From Podospora pseudocomata (Eukaryota > Ascomycota > Sordariomycetes > Sordariales > Podosporaceae), in NCBI RefSeq assembly GCF_035222375.1, contig NC_085890.1, positions 1,364,001 to 1,428,000 of the forward strand: a DNA stretch of 64,000 nt, given 5' to 3'. This document shows positions 1-13,445 of the stretch, one piece after another (the first letter of the stretch is position 1; every line of letters begins with the position of its first letter). A program made the position numbers and the translations under genes. Under the pieces are notes generated by a model, which was given only the letters and a program-made list of their open reading frames with translations, made no database searches and was not told where the DNA came from.

Positions 1-3000
1 CATCTGCAACCTCTGCTGCAACACCATCCCCTGCTCCCTCGCCCCCTCAAATCCCTCTCCCCCCATTGCAGACGGCGCTCGTGACTGCTGTTGAGATCTT
101 GGTGACACCCCCTGCACACTAGGCAACCTCTCCCTTGCCCCTCCAGTCCCCACCCCCCTCAACCTTCCTCTCAAGCCCCCCTTCCTAATCATGCTCTCCA
201 AGAAAAACGGACTACTATTCCCATTCCCTCCATCCGTAGTTGGGCGTTCATCATCCCCATCAGAAAAGACATCCTCCACAAAATTCTGCTGCTGGGGTGT
301 ATCATGCTCGTCATCCGAGGCAAAATCCAGCTGATGGTGATACGGTGCCGAAGGGGAAGTTACCGAACGAGCGTGAAGACCAGGACGGAGGATAGCGCTT
401 GGAGGGGTGATGTTTGCGGGACCTGGGCCGCCTCCAGTGCCGGTCATAGTTACCGAGAACGCCCCCGGCGTCATCGTGTTGGCTGCTACTAGACCGTTTG
501 TTGGTAAAACAAAAGAGGGGCGATCGGCAAAGCCGTTTTGGAAGGACATGCTACTTGTGTTTGAGGAAGCCTGGTGCAGAATAGGGAGGATTTGCTCGTC
601 GTAGAGTTGAGCGTCGGATTCGAAGGCGTCAGGAGAGAATTCTGTCACTGTCCTGGAGGAACGGCCATCGGACGGTGGGCTGGTGGAGAGGTCGTCGAAG
701 AAGTCGTCTAGACTGTCAAGTTTGGAGACGAGGTCGCCCATGGGGGGGTTATCCCTTATGTCGTCTGACATCATGGTGTCCGCCCTGTCCGAGGTGGAGA
801 AATAGCCATAGGGGAACTCATCGTTGTGGAATTCAACCTCGGGCGTTGGGGTTGGCTCGGCGGCTATGCCTTCGATCGACTGGCACATGTAGAATGCGGC
901 GTGGATGTTGGCGCGGGTAGAGTCAGTCTTTTTGGCTGGCATGGGAACCGCCCAACCGGAAGTTTCTGGGATGCCAAAGAGACTTTGAGTGCGCTCGTAT
1001 TCTTTTCGGACGGCCTTGGAGGTGGGTCGGGTCATGCTCATGCGGAGGTGCTGCTTGTCCATGGTGGAACCGGACATGGTCATGATGTTATCAAGAACCT
1101 CGAGGGCTTCCATGCAGTACTCTGTTTGCAACAGTCGTAGCAAGGGTGAAATCATATCTGAGCCATGGCTCGCGATTTCCGGCTTCCTCATGTCGACTTC
1201 GGGGATGATTACCCTGAGAATCCTCATCGTCTTGATCTTGACCCAGGCAGTCGCGTTGGTCAGGAAGCCCATCAGCATGGCAATCATGTGAAAGTCAAGT
1301 GCTGGCAGAAAGTAGTCTTGAAGAGCCGCCAGCATCTGCGAGACAAAATCTTCCCCAGAGGAGTACATGTTCGCCAGGTACTTGTCAAGAACCAGCGCAA
1401 TACTCCTCAAGTCTCGCTCATACGCCACACTCATCAGCGAGTTCGCCGTCTGAACCACCTCTTCCTCCAATATCTTCTGATCAATAACATTCAGAAGCCT
1501 TGGCAAGTTGGCAATGATGGTAAAGAACAGACGAGTATCGTCTCCAATCAGGGCATCGCTCGGCAACTGCACAAGTCTTTCCAGCGTCCGCAATGTCGAG
1601 TCAAGACACGTCGACGACCGCAACCCCTTGTAAAGAAGTGGCTGCAAACCCTCAAAAGGCCCATCCCACTTGGAAGGCTGTCCATCATAGAGAAGCCTTC
1701 GCACATTGGCAGACCCAAAGTCCAGTTTGTCCAAGAACTCATTCAGTATCTCCGCCGCTTCCAGAAACTCGCACTCATTGATTGACTCCAGACAGGCACA
1801 TGTCGTCCAGAAGAGTTGTGGAAGAGCCAACAGCTTCTCTGCATCAAGCTTGACGATCAGGGTCTTAAAGGTAGTGAGTATCTCCATCGAAAACGACTGA
1901 ATCTCCATATCCTCGTCCGCAATAGTGTTCGACAAGCGAGCGAGCATGTCCCCAAGCATATGCTGATCCAACGAAGTGAGAATACACCTGAAAATCTGAA
2001 AAGACCGACAGGCAAGATGTCTGACAGGACACGAGGTTGCCCACGTGAGTGATAGCCGGCCCCATTGGTCTTTGATGCCAGGGAAGGTAAGCTCAAAAGT
2101 CTTGACAACCTCGGTAGTCAAATACTCCATACTCGGAGGGACTTTATTGTCATGCTCGTTGACCTTGCCATTGCTGTCCTCGTACCCCCACACCACAGAT
2201 CGGTCATGGCGTCGAATAGCATCAATGAGATCCTCAATCGACTTCCTTGTCTCCACCGGGGCATCATCATCAAGCTGAGAGATGACAAGCTCATGAATCA
2301 AATGCACTAGCATCTCCCGAGCCTGCTCCTGCACCAGTGGCGTGTAGTGATCCCAGAGCACCGTCACCACCTGCAAAAGATTAGGGACATTCTCCGCGGT
2401 AAGGCTCACAGGCGCAACCATGAGATCCACCAACAAGATCAAAGACAGTTGTCCAAGCGAAAAGCCAGCCTGCTTCGTACCAACAGGAAGGACTACGGCC
2501 AAATCCGCATAGTAAGGCAGCTTCTCAATATTATCCGGCGGCGGAGGAGAAGCTTCCCGCTTCTCATTCGGAACCATCGTCTTAGGCGTGATCTGCGACA
2601 ACAAGAATTCCACCACCTTGTTGCCCGGGGTGATACTGGTACTCGCCAAAAAGACCACAATCTGCTTGGCATATTCTACAAAGTTCTGCTCCCTCCGCTC
2701 AAGACAAAGCGACATGATAAAATCGAGGATGAGTCTCACATTCCCAGGATGAGGTCCCGTAGCCAACGCCTGCCAGAGTGCCTGCACTTCATTGTGCAAA
2801 GCCGCACTAGACTTGATGGTGAGCTCAAGCAGGTTGGCCAGCAGTACATATGACTGGGCAATTGGACCGCCATTCGGGTCGACTTTGAGTTCGACTGATT
2901 GTACCCAAGGAAGGATGACAGCCACGATGTTCCTTTGGGCTGATCCTTGTTGTTCCTTAAAGTAGAACGTAAACTCGGAGAAGATGTGAAACGCCAGTTC

Positions 3001-6000
3001 GGTGTGTCGTTTGGCCAGCCTCTTGGATATCTCGAACTGAGCGAGCTTATAGACAGCCTTTGTCTTATCCGATATACTAATGTCGAAGTCTTGGAGTTTG
3101 GAGCTCTTGGGTTGTGGTTGGCGCTCTTCAAGTGCTCGAAGGAGGTGTGCCGCCTTAGATCTGATCTTGCTTTGGTCGTTACCCAGCATAAACAGACAAA
3201 GACCCAGAAGCTTCCAAAAGGGGCAGGGGTTCTCGGGGTGCTCCAGAATGACCTCGGTCACGACAGTAAAGTAACTCTCCAGCACCTTGGGCACTTCAGC
3301 AAGGTAGCATCGCGAGATGCAGTGTTCGAGGAGATATACAAACTCCTGGTTGTGGACAATCAGGTTCTTGAGAGCTCTCCTGCCGATGACATTCATACGA
3401 TCGCTGCCAGAATTGAAGATGGCCTCAATCCAAGCCAGCATCCGCCTCACATCGAACTGCCGAGAAGAGCTACCGTCGGTGGTAAGGCTGATGGGTCCGC
3501 CGCATAGAGACGCCATGGCACTGAGTGCCGCCGTTCTAAGGTTCCTCTTTTCAATCTCCATAGCTGCCGTGACAGTGCCACGTTCACCCACAGCCTTTTG
3601 ATCAATCACTGACTTCCTCATGTTGTCTTCTCTTTGTCGGATTTGTGGCTGGTTCGGCGAGAAACCGCACCAATCCTCCATCAGAGCAAATGCCGACTTT
3701 CGAGCTTCAAATGTCATCCATCTAGATGGATCATCGGTTCGGTTAATACCCTCAAAAAGCTCCTCCATAAGCCCGCAATAATGACGCCTGAGTTTCTGGA
3801 ACTCCCAGTCCATTTGAACTTCTCCATCCATCAAAAAGATCTTGAGGTCCCTGGCATATCCGACCAGATTATTGAGAATCCACTCATCCTGATACACTTC
3901 CTGTTGCTTCAAGAAGTGTGATGTCAACTTGTAGACATGAGTGATTTCAGTCCGTAATATATCCATCTTTCGGTTCCGTCGCGGACTGCTGTTGGTACGC
4001 TGATGAATCCGTTGCCTAGCGTCATCATTGCAGCGCCCGACATGGCCTTGAAGTTCCTCGAGAAGAGTGCGATAGATGTGGACGTTGATAGAGCCCATCG
4101 CTATTACTACTGCTTCCCGTATCGAGGCGGACGAGACGGAGAGCAAGGGATTTAGGTATTTGAAGAGAGTGCGGGCTGAACCAATCTTTTCGGCAGCCGT
4201 AGACCCCTTTCGACCATGTTGCCCATTGCTCGCTCCATTGGGACCACTACCCGGATCTGCCAACGTTGTGCACGCAAATACAAGGTACAGCTTCCACTGC
4301 TCAACAACACCCTCTTGCTGGCTTGTTGGCGTCTTGGCTGTGAGGCGGGCACTATTAATGTCGTTGTAATGTAACCCTCGTGATGGCTCCGAGAGTACTG
4401 TGATGACCTTGTAAAGCTGAAGAATCCGCTCGCAGACTAAATCTCGTGTTAATGTGATAGTGAAGGGGCATTTGTCAAAGGCGATTCGGATAAAGTTGGG
4501 GAAGATCTTGAACCACAGGGTTGTGTCATAGGACATATCGCTGGTGCAGAGTTCGATCAAGGCTCCTTGGCTGTTTGTCTGCATCCCTCGCTGCTGGCGG
4601 CTGCGTTCCGCTACTGATAACTGTTCATCATTGAAGTTCATGACTTGCATGGAGTCATTTTCGAGGATGTCAATAAGTCTCTGTGTCTCTTGCCCACCAC
4701 CGCCTGGCTTTCTTAAGACACCGTCAAACTCCCTGATCAATCGTAGCACGTTGACCGCGTGATATCGAACACGTCGAGATTGTGAGCATAGGAAGAACAG
4801 GCCATGTGCCTCGACTTGATCGACTTCTGCCCATACGCTGGACAAGTCAAGTTTGATCCCACGCTTATCGCCAGTGGGCTCACCGTTTTCAGTCGTGGCC
4901 TCCCTCGTCTTTTGCTTGATTTCCTCAATCCAGATATGAAGAAGTTCGATATAGAGCATCAAAGTCTTCTCAATATGGCCAGGTCCCAACATGCCGCCAT
5001 CTGACATGGTTGAATAGCGGTCATCGAAATTGAAGATGAACCGTGCGAAGCCCATTGTGACCTGATGGGCATGCGACTGTCGAGCGATAGCCTTCAGAGA
5101 CCGCGCCGAGGATTCGGCAATATTTGATTGGACATGGGCCGTTCCGGTACAGAGCAGATTGATGAGAGTGTTGAAAGGTATGGGTATGTCTGGAGACAGA
5201 CATCGAGGTATGGCCTGTACGGCTACGTGAAGTAGTTCATAGAATGCCTGCTTCTGGTCCTGAGGATTCGAATGGTCATCTCGCCGACTAAAGTTGAAGG
5301 TTTCGGTAATGGGTGTTTTGGGACCAGGGCTGTTGAACCTCTCAAACTTCTCGTCCAATGCTGCCTGGCCACCAAAAGTATTATCGCAGATGATGGTGAT
5401 TTTGTTGAGAATTTCACAGAACTTGTTGTAGTTCGCCCGGACCTCTCGGGTCAGAGAAGAAATCATGACTGGCTTAGAGAGCTGCTCTCCAGCAGACAAC
5501 GCCGCTGGGGGAACTGTTGGAGCGCCCACGGGCGATTGCAGTACTGGCGAGGTTGGTGTCATCACTTCATGAGCATGAGTATGAGCGTATGTCTGCGGAA
5601 ATGGCGGTTTGCCCTTGTCGCCCTTCTCCAAGTCCGCCATAACAGTAAGAAAAGCCCGGATTCCCACAACCATCCGGTCAGGATCCAGTTGTTCGATTCT
5701 GAGTTCCCTGTCCTTTTTCTCGAATAGATCAGCACTGATCAAGGGGAAGATGATAGTCTTGAAACAGTGTTCGGGGTGTTTATATCCAACAAATCTAATG
5801 ATCTGTATCAGAGGCTCAATAACGGCGGTGTCTGTCGCACTGTAAGGCTTCTTGGGATTCGGAAGCACCGTCCTCATCACATCATCCAACCTTTTTGTAG
5901 GCCCGTTATTGCTCTCTGTTGTGCGGTAGAGGTATGTCCACACGAGTCTAGAAACGACCTGCATGCATATTGGCCTAGTCTCTCGGTCCTTGAGTTTGGG

Positions 6001-7986
6001 TGGCAACGGGTAGATCAGCTGGTTCCATTGGCTGACAAAAGTTTCTGGGGGGGAGACGCAGAGCATAGTGGCAGTCAGGGGAAAGGCGTAGATCCAGTGC
6101 CGTGGCTTGGCCATGATTTCTGCCAGACGAGGACAGATGGTGGAGAGAACCTCGGCCCACTTTGGGTGAGCAATATCACTGTTGTTTGCTTCAGCTGCAA
6201 TGGGCAGCATGAGCATCTCGAGGACCTGGCAGAAGGCCGATTTGACCCTGCCACCTTTGGACCGACCAAACAGCTTGCCAAGAGATGCCATGAAGTCGCA
6301 GGATTGATCCCACGCTGCCGCCGGTGAAGTTTTGATGCGGAGATGCTTCATGCCGCCCAGAACAAGCTCTAGTCTGCTTTCGACATGGGGGCTTCTAGCC
6401 GCCAACTCTTGCAGTGAGCGATCCAAGTCGGTGACGAATCGGGCAGTCACGCTGTTGAAGTCGATGTCGCTCATGACACCAAGGAGCTGAGCGAACAAAT
6501 TCCAGTTGGCCAGTTTCAGAGGCGACAGCATCAGCTGCTCTGTCTCTGACATCTTCAACTGGCCGAAAATGATCGATTCCAGCTTCTCCTCCATTTCCGG
6601 CGTGATGGAGGCCAGCGTGCTTTGTGACATGACCTCAAGGAGAACCCGGCAGAGCACATAGATGGAAACTGTCGACCGGCGCTCTGCCTGTGCGACGAAA
6701 TCCTGCCTGGCTGCCAGACCCATCTGCCCACCAGCTTCCGGGCCACCTTGTGCGGACATGGGCTGTACAGGTTCCGTGTTACGTCGTTGTAATAGTCCAG
6801 GATGGGGTGCAGGATTGATACGAGCATGCTGGTGTAGCTGTCCTCGGGCTTCGCCGGCCGCTTCGCTCTTGCTCTTGCGCCACAGCATCATACTATCGAT
6901 CAATGGCTTTGGCTTCTGCTTGGAGATGTGCCCAAGAGCTACAATGAGTTGGTCAAACGCAGGGTCCGCCCCTGGCCCGCAGATCTGTTCGACATTCGGC
7001 TCCGGTTCGAACGGGACCGTTATACACTCGTTCAGCTTTTCTTCTGCCTGGGCAATGAACGAGGTGAAAAGCACATGGAGCGCGTATTCCCCCACGGTCT
7101 TTTGCTCATCCTTGGAGGCCCGTGATGAATGCGAATGATGATGAGAATGATCACGGCGTGACCGCCCACTGCCACTGTGCATTCTCTCCAGAGTTCCCCT
7201 GGTTGGTGCTGGGGCGCCTGACATATCAGTTGCCGATGAAGTTCTTTCGGGATAACCAGGCCCCGGGTTCAGGACCGCTGTCGTAGCATTGGAGAGAGCA
7301 GTAACAGGGCGTGATCCTGGCCCGGTATCACCCTCCGTCCGTGAGAAGGCTTGAATATGCATATCCGTCCTATCAGGTGTGAGACCTGCGCCAGCGGCAG
7401 CAATCATCTGCGGACTGAGAGGGCTCGAGGAAGAGCTGGCAAGGCTGCCGTTCCTCGAGTGATGGATTCCTATGCCATGAACAATCGAGGTCTGCCGGTG
7501 ATGGCCGTACGAGGCAGCTCTGGGATCAACAACTCGCTCAATAACGCCTCCCAGGGCACCCCGAGGCGGCGGCACATGTGGGTGGGTGCGTTGAAACTTG
7601 TCGAGGGACGATTCTCGGGAATGCGCAACGCTCCTCGGTTCAAGGACGGCGGGCCGTAAGGTTCTCTGCCAGTCTTCGTCCTCCTCATCTAGTCTGGTGA
7701 CGGCGCGGGGCGAGAACTTCAGTGGCTCGTGGTCAGGCAACGTCGTTTGAGACGGAGCTGTGGGTGGCTAGTCAGCAAGACTGGCACTATGAGGCAGTCG
7801 GCAGTCGACATGATGTGCCAGGCTGGAGGGCCAAGTGGAGTGGCCCTTGAAACCGGGCGGAGACGGCGGCGGCAGGAGGTCGGTTCAAGGAAGGCCCGGA
7901 GGCCGAAAGCCACCCGCCCGCGCCTTGCCCGCACAAGATGGCCGCCGCTTATCATGGTGGGGGAAGGGCAACTTCAACTCACCCAT
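1..7986 (-). CDS. PAG1: Cell morphogenesis protein PAG1/Mor2/Tao3 (Furry family), 3' end beyond window
   Basis: A giant HEAT-like scaffold of the RAM/MOR network. In yeasts Tao3/Mor2 supports the NDR kinase (Cbk1/Orb6; COT-1 in Neurospora) in polarised growth and septation. I read one reading frame without a stop from 7757 to the left edge. It is preceded by a 225-nt intron (7758-7982, GTGAGT donor, CTGAC branch, CAG acceptor) and a 4-nt first coding exon (7983-7986, ATGG). The protein starts MAPSQTTLPDHEPLKFSP. An in-frame TAG just upstream of exon 2 excludes an extended start, and the next Met is about 90 residues in. The N-terminal domain carries the family motif KPKPLIDSMMLWRKSKSE, and the C-terminal part has SMTRPTSKAVRKEYERTQ. 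2587 codons lie in the window, close to the usual fungal length, so little is missing. The N-terminus is rich in Ser, Pro and His. Very confident. Confidence 0.95.
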
Positions 7987-10900
7987 TTTTCAGACGTCAC
8001 TTCTTGCATGATCCGTTGCTACTCCTGGCAATGCGGCTGCTTCGTTCGGCAGCGAGGGGGTCGGAAGGAGTGGCCTTTTTGACAATTGCGTCCTGTCCAG
8101 ACAGGAAGGAGACCTGTCTGATGGAAGTCGAGGTGGGTTGACAACGTGAGCTGCTCGCGACAGTGCGACTGGCGATTCACTGGCCGCCCAGGTCCACCGT
8201 GTTGATGCAGGGCTGCCAGAACGCAAGGGACCTTCAGGGGCTAAATTGTTTGGCAGCCAATCAGAGATGGGCCGAACTCCTCCCTAAACTGGGGCTGTCG
8301 TCTGGCTGAGCCAATCAGATATCAGATGGCCGGGCTGTCAGCCTGTCATCCGACTTCACCTCACAGCTTTGACCTCTCATGGACTTGGACCTCAACCTCA
8401 CACATGCACAGTTGAAGTGTGTGCTCATTCAGTAGTCTATGAACGATTGGCCTGCCTTGCTCTTGCATCTAGTGTCATTTGACAACTATAAAACATGCGC
8501 TGCCTAGCCTCGAGGTTGAGAGCTAGTTTATGTGTGCTCCGTCACACAGCACTTTCCAGCAGGTTATACAGACAAATTGTTCGTATGATGGCTCAGAACT
8601 TACCAGAATGTCTTGCAAACCCCTTAGCTCTGTGAGATATTAATACATATGTCTCCAAAGTCATTACGATACACCAGCAGCTGCAGCAAGCCATCCGCAT
8701 CCTGTGCTCACCTGCCATCTCACTACCAGCACAGACATCTTCGATTTCGGGACGTGCCGAGCAAGCGCCAGTTCGTCTGCCGAACATATCAGATCCCGTC
8801 TGACCACCTCCTCCAAAGGCTCGTTTGTGTACCTTTGAGCTGTCATGTCATCAAACATATGCAGCAGTCGGAGTGATGATGTATGCAGCTGGGCTCGCGA
8901 CGATGATCGATGAGCACTCGGTATTACAACACAGAACCAATACCAAGGCAGTGTTGCCGAAGGTCGTCGTGTTCTCGGCTACTCAAGAAGCGACAAGAAG
9001 CGATATCCCCGCGAAGCCCCGTCGCGCCGGCGCTACCCCGAAAATAGAGTGTAGCAAAAGTTGGGGGATTTTGGGGTTGGACATGGTGCATAATCCTAGC
9101 GTCGACCATGTCCTTGGTCTTGAATCGCAAACCTCCACTTTCCCCTGATCCCATGTGACGACCCTCCCAACGACTTCGACTCCCGATATCATTGCCGTCC
9201 GAAGCCTCCCGGGGTGATCCCGAACCCTCGCACGCTGGGCAAGCTTGTTTGTCCCGGCCAAGTGGTGGGGTCCCCGCCTTTTGCGGTTCTGCGCGGGGCC
9301 AAAATTCGAGCCGAAGTGGGAGGGGTTGACCACGAGGTTGGTTGCGGTAGTGGACGCCATCGCGGGGACAGCACACGACACGATGCCGTCCGACAGTAGA
9401 GAGGTGGTCAGCAGCAACAAGCTGGAGATGGGACATTGGGAATTCATCAAGAAATGGCGGAATCTGATCGGGCAGACATGGCTTCAAGTCAACTTTGTGC
9501 CAGGTGTCCCCTACATATTCTCCCACCACAAACACGACTCTGGCTGGTCTGAACCCTTGGAACATGATAGAGAAACTTGGGATTTGGCAGTGATTCTGCG
9601 ACAGAAACAGCTGCCGAATCACCAAGAGATATTGAAGCTGATACTACCGATGCAGTGAATGCAGCGATCGCGGACTCGGTTCTGCACCGGATTCCATGTG
9701 GGGGTGCCAAGGACCACCTCCACGGCCCGGGCTTCGCTGTCCAAATCAATCCTACACTGTAAAAGTTCTTCAGCTTTCTTGTTGGTGCGGGGGATGCTCT
9801 CGTTGCAGCCGCCCTCCTTGTTGGGTTCTCTCAACTGCTGGCTCCCACCTTCCACTTGCCCTCATTCTTTTCCCTCCTCCCAGTCGCTTCTGTGTGGGTA
9901 TCTTGGAAGAAAATCGAGATGCCTGTGTTCGTTCATGAACAAACGGAGTCCAATGGCGAATGCAAGATCTTCAGAAGAACAGGCCAGATATCAAACAACA
10001 TTATGGGGTACGGTAGGTAGGTAGGTATCGTAGATCTCTCGCAGCGTACACTTTCGCAAGGTGCCGGCGGGGCGCGTAATGTACGGCGTATGTTAAAATA
10101 CCACTCCACGTCGAAACGACGTCTGACTCGATTTGGAACGAGTGGAGACCCTTTCGCGCAATTTATTGCTGACTGTGCCAACAACTGGAGGCCAGGCGAG
10201 CTCGCCGTTTGCTGGGCTGGTCCGGCGGCCGTCGCACGTTGAGGAAAACCGCTCCCCGAGTCATCTTGTGTTCCAGGCTGGAGGCAGATATTAAAGCACT
10301 TTGGCGGACTGACGGGAATAGCCTTGCGGCTCCGATGAAACGGCACGTCACGCAAAGCCTCGTCTCGTCTGATGAAGCGTTCCAGCGCTAGGTAGGCTGT
10401 GCGGTTGCTTGGCTGCCAGGCTGGGCGGATATGGATCTCGTCGGAGATGGTGGAGTTGACAGATGGCACCCGACGGGTGTGGAAAAAGCCCGGGCCCCGG
10501 GACCCTGGAAGGTTGAGGCTAGCGTCCCGGGGCCAGCATGTGGTTATCTGTCGATAAAGTAAGACCGCCGCAATCCCGTACCGCTGAATAAAATTCTACT
10601 TGATTCTCTGGTTGACTGCCTCTTCCCTCAAGCGACTGCCCCCTTTCTTCTTCTTCTTCTTCCTTTATTTGTATTCTCTTCACTCGAGCAGCCTCCCCGT
10701 CGACCAGCCGCTTAACCCCTCCGCCTTGTCCCTCCCCTGAGACTTGTGCCTGTCTGCCGTCTGACAGCCACACGCTTGGAGGTCGGCGCTTGTTTGTCTT
10801 CCGTTGAATTGGCGCTTTCGCCCGCGCCGATCCGACACCGCGACCACTGGACGGCTAACGTTTGCCGTTTCCAATCCGCCTGCCCCGATCCGATCGCATC

Positions 10901-11030
10901 GGCGGCACCGCTCCTCCTTAACTTGAGGAGCTCTCTCCCGTTTCCGGCTCCCGGGACGGCCTCAGAAACACACCGATAACACTCCTACGCCGTCATTGAG
11001 CCCCCGTTCTGCAGTCCGTGAACCGTCGCC
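7987..11030. promoter_or_regulatory. Gene-free 3.0 kb between divergent PAG1 and CPR
   Basis: No recognisable gene. The spacer must hold the PAG1 promoter and leader (left) and the CPR promoter and leader (right). Before CPR there is a CT-rich stretch with a TTC run near 10645-10664, typical of fungal transcription starts. A GC-rich, partly palindromic patch (CCCGGGCCCCGGG) lies near 10490. Open frames of 233 codons (8924-9625, -) and 137 codons (9245-9658, +) overlap each other on opposite strands and match no family I know. Confidence 0.6.
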
Positions 11031-13168
11031 ATGGCTGAACTCGATACGCTGGACATTATTGTCCTAGCCGCCATCCTCTTGGGGACGGTGGCATACTTCA
11101 CCAAGGGCAAGCTTTGGGGCGTCGCCAAGGACCCCTATGCCAGCTCTCTCGCGGCCGCCAGTGGCGCCAAGGCTGGAAAGACAAGAAACATTCTCGAGAA
11201 GATGGAGGAGTCTGGCAAGAACTGCATTATTTTCTATGGATCGCAAACTGGCACCGCTGAGGACTACGCCTCGAGACTCGCAAAGGAGGGCAAGAGCCGT
11301 TATGGCCTCGAGACCATGGTTGCCGACTTGGAGGACTACGACTATGACAATCTCGATGCCATCCCTGAGGACAAGGTCGTCATGTTTGTGCTTGCCACCT
11401 ACGGTGAGGGCGAGCCCACCGACAACGCTGTTGACTTTTACGAGTTCATCAACGGGGACTCCCCGCAATTCACTTTGGACAACGAACCCGCTCTTGGCAA
11501 CCTGAACTACGTCGCTTTCGGTCTTGGCAACAACACTTATGAGCACTACAACATCATGGTTCGCAACGTGGACAAGGCCCTTCAGAAGCTGGGTGCCCAC
11601 CGCATTGGTCAGGCTGGCGAGGGTGACGATGGCGCTGGCACCATGGAAGAGGATTTCTTGGCTTGGAAGGACCCCATGTGGAAGGCTCTCGCTGAGAAGA
11701 TGGGTCTTGAGGAGCGCGAGGCTGTCTATGAGCCCGTATTTGGTATCGTTGAACGTGACACTCTTACTGCCGAGTCCCCTGAGGTCTACCTTGGTGAGCC
11801 CAACAAGACCCACCTCGATGGTACCCCCAAGGGCCCCTTCAACGCGCACAACCCCTACATCGCCCCTATCGCCGAATCCTACGAGTTGTTCAACGTCAAG
11901 GACCGCAACTGCCTTCACATGGAAGTCGACATCAGCGCCTCTAATCTCAGCTACCAGACTGGTGACCATCTCGCTGTTTGGCCCACCAACCCTGGCGAGG
12001 AGGTCGACCGGTTCCTCAATGTCTTGGGTCTCACTGAAAAGCGCAAGGATGTTATCTCTGTCAAGGCCCTGGAACCCACCGCCAAGGTCCCCTTCCCGAC
12101 CCCCACCACCTTCGATGCCATTGTTCGCTACCACATGGAAATCTGCGCTCCTGTCTCTCGTCAATTTCTCGCTACTCTTGCCCCCTTCGCTCCCGACGAG
12201 GCTTCCAAGGCTGAGATGACCAAGCTCGGTGGTGACAAGGACTACTTCCACGACAAGATCAACGTTCATCATCTCAACATCGGCCGCGTTCTGGAAATTG
12301 TTGGCAAGGGTCAGAAGTGGTCCAACGTCCCCTTCTCCGCTTTCATTGAGGGCATCACCAAGCTGCAACCCCGTTACTACTCCATCTCGTCCTCTTCCCT
12401 TGAGCAACCCAAGAAGATATCCATCACCTGCGTCGTCGAGGAGCAGAAGCTCCCCGGTCGTGAAGATCCTTTCCGCGGTGTCTCTACCAACTACCTCTTG
12501 GCTCTCAAGCAGAAGCAGAACGGCGACCCCAATCCCAGCCCCTATGGTTTGACTTACGAGATCACTGGTCCCCGCAACAAGTACGATGGTATCCACGTCC
12601 CCGTCCACGTCCGCCATTCCAACTTCAAGCTGCCCTCGGATCCCCTCAAGCCTGTCATTATGGTTGGCCCTGGTACCGGTGTTGCTCCTTTCAGAGGTTT
12701 CGTCCGTGAGCGCAGAAAGATGGTTGAGAACGGTCAGACCGTTGGTAAGACCATCTTGTTCTTTGGCTGCCGCAAGTCCACCGAGGACTTCTTGTACTCC
12801 AAGGAGTGGGAGGAGGCCAAGCAGGTCATGGGAGACAGCTTCGAGATTGTTACTGCCTTCTCTCGCGAGAGCAACAAGAAGGTCTATGTCCAGCACCGGC
12901 TGAAGGAAAGGTCCAAGGAGATCAACGAGCTCCTTGAGAAGAAGGCTTACTTCTATGTTTGCGGTGACGCCGCCAACATGGCCCGTGAGGTACATAATGT
13001 GCTGGGCCAGATCATTTCTGAGGAGAGGGGTGTCCCAGAGGCCAAGGCTGAGGACATCGTGAAGAACATGAGGGCTTCCAACCAGTACCAGGTATGTTTC
13101 AATCCTCTATATCCCGTTTACCAAGAGCAATCACTGACAACACGTTACAGGAGGACGTCTGGTCATGA
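11031..13168 (+). CDS. cpr1: NADPH-cytochrome P450 reductase
   Basis: Diflavin reductase that passes electrons from NADPH through FAD and FMN to microsomal P450s (sterol 14-demethylase, C22-desaturase and others). It sits in the ER membrane through an N-terminal anchor. Exons 11031-13091 and 13151-13168 give 692 aa. Visible parts: membrane segment about residues 8-23; FMN motif YGSQTGTAEDYA at 69-80; LATYGEGEPT at 121-130; FAD motif RYYSISSSS at 448-456; NADPH motif VGPGTGVAPFRGF at 545-557; YVCGDAANM at 642-650. The last intron (13092-13150, 59 nt) splits off an 18-nt exon coding EDVWS plus stop, which restores the family's C-terminal aromatic (Trp691). Without splicing the frame stays open to 13216 with an unrelated tail. 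The start sits in a good context (GTCGCCATGG). Very confident. Confidence 0.97.
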
Positions 13169-13236
13169 GGACAAATCAAATACGGGAGGTGACGGGTGGT
13201 GTGTTTTGTTTTGATCTCATTGATTTAGGGGGTCTA

Positions 13237-13253
13237 TTTTTTTTTTTTTTTTT
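13237..13253 (+). repeat. Poly-T tract (17 T)
   Basis: Seventeen consecutive T about 70 nt after the CPR stop codon. In the mRNA this is a poly-U stretch of the 3' UTR. It is a simple slippage repeat; a role in 3' end formation is only a guess. Confidence 0.9.
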
Positions 13254-13380
13254 GACTGGCTGGCTGGGGCTGGAATGGGCTGGGAAAGAAAGGGTGGCAA
13301 ACACAATTTAGCAGGGCGCTAAAAGGCTGGTTGTCAAATTTGTATAGCGATTTTCCATTGCAAACTTTCTTCATCACACG

Positions 13381-13445
13381 CACACACACCACATTGACAC
13401 ACACACCACATTGACACACACACCACATTGACACACACACACATT
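13381..13445. repeat. CA-rich tandem repeat with 17-bp unit
   Basis: Three copies of a unit close to CACATTGACACACACAC follow one another, flanked by further CA dinucleotides. This looks like a CA microsatellite that became a minisatellite by duplication. It lies downstream of CPR and is not in any supported coding frame. Confidence 0.9.

Noticed and set aside
8924-9658. Overlapping 233-codon (-) and 137-codon (+) frames
   Set aside because: They exclude each other, match no family and lie in GC-rich sequence where long chance frames are common.
9933-10469. 178-codon minus-strand frame upstream of CPR
   Set aside because: No domain, lies in promoter-like sequence, and no intron pattern.
11064-12995. 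643-codon open frame antisense to CPR
   Set aside because: It mirrors the strongly biased codon use of CPR; the translation (Leu/Val/Gly-rich) has no domain, and CPR itself is certain.
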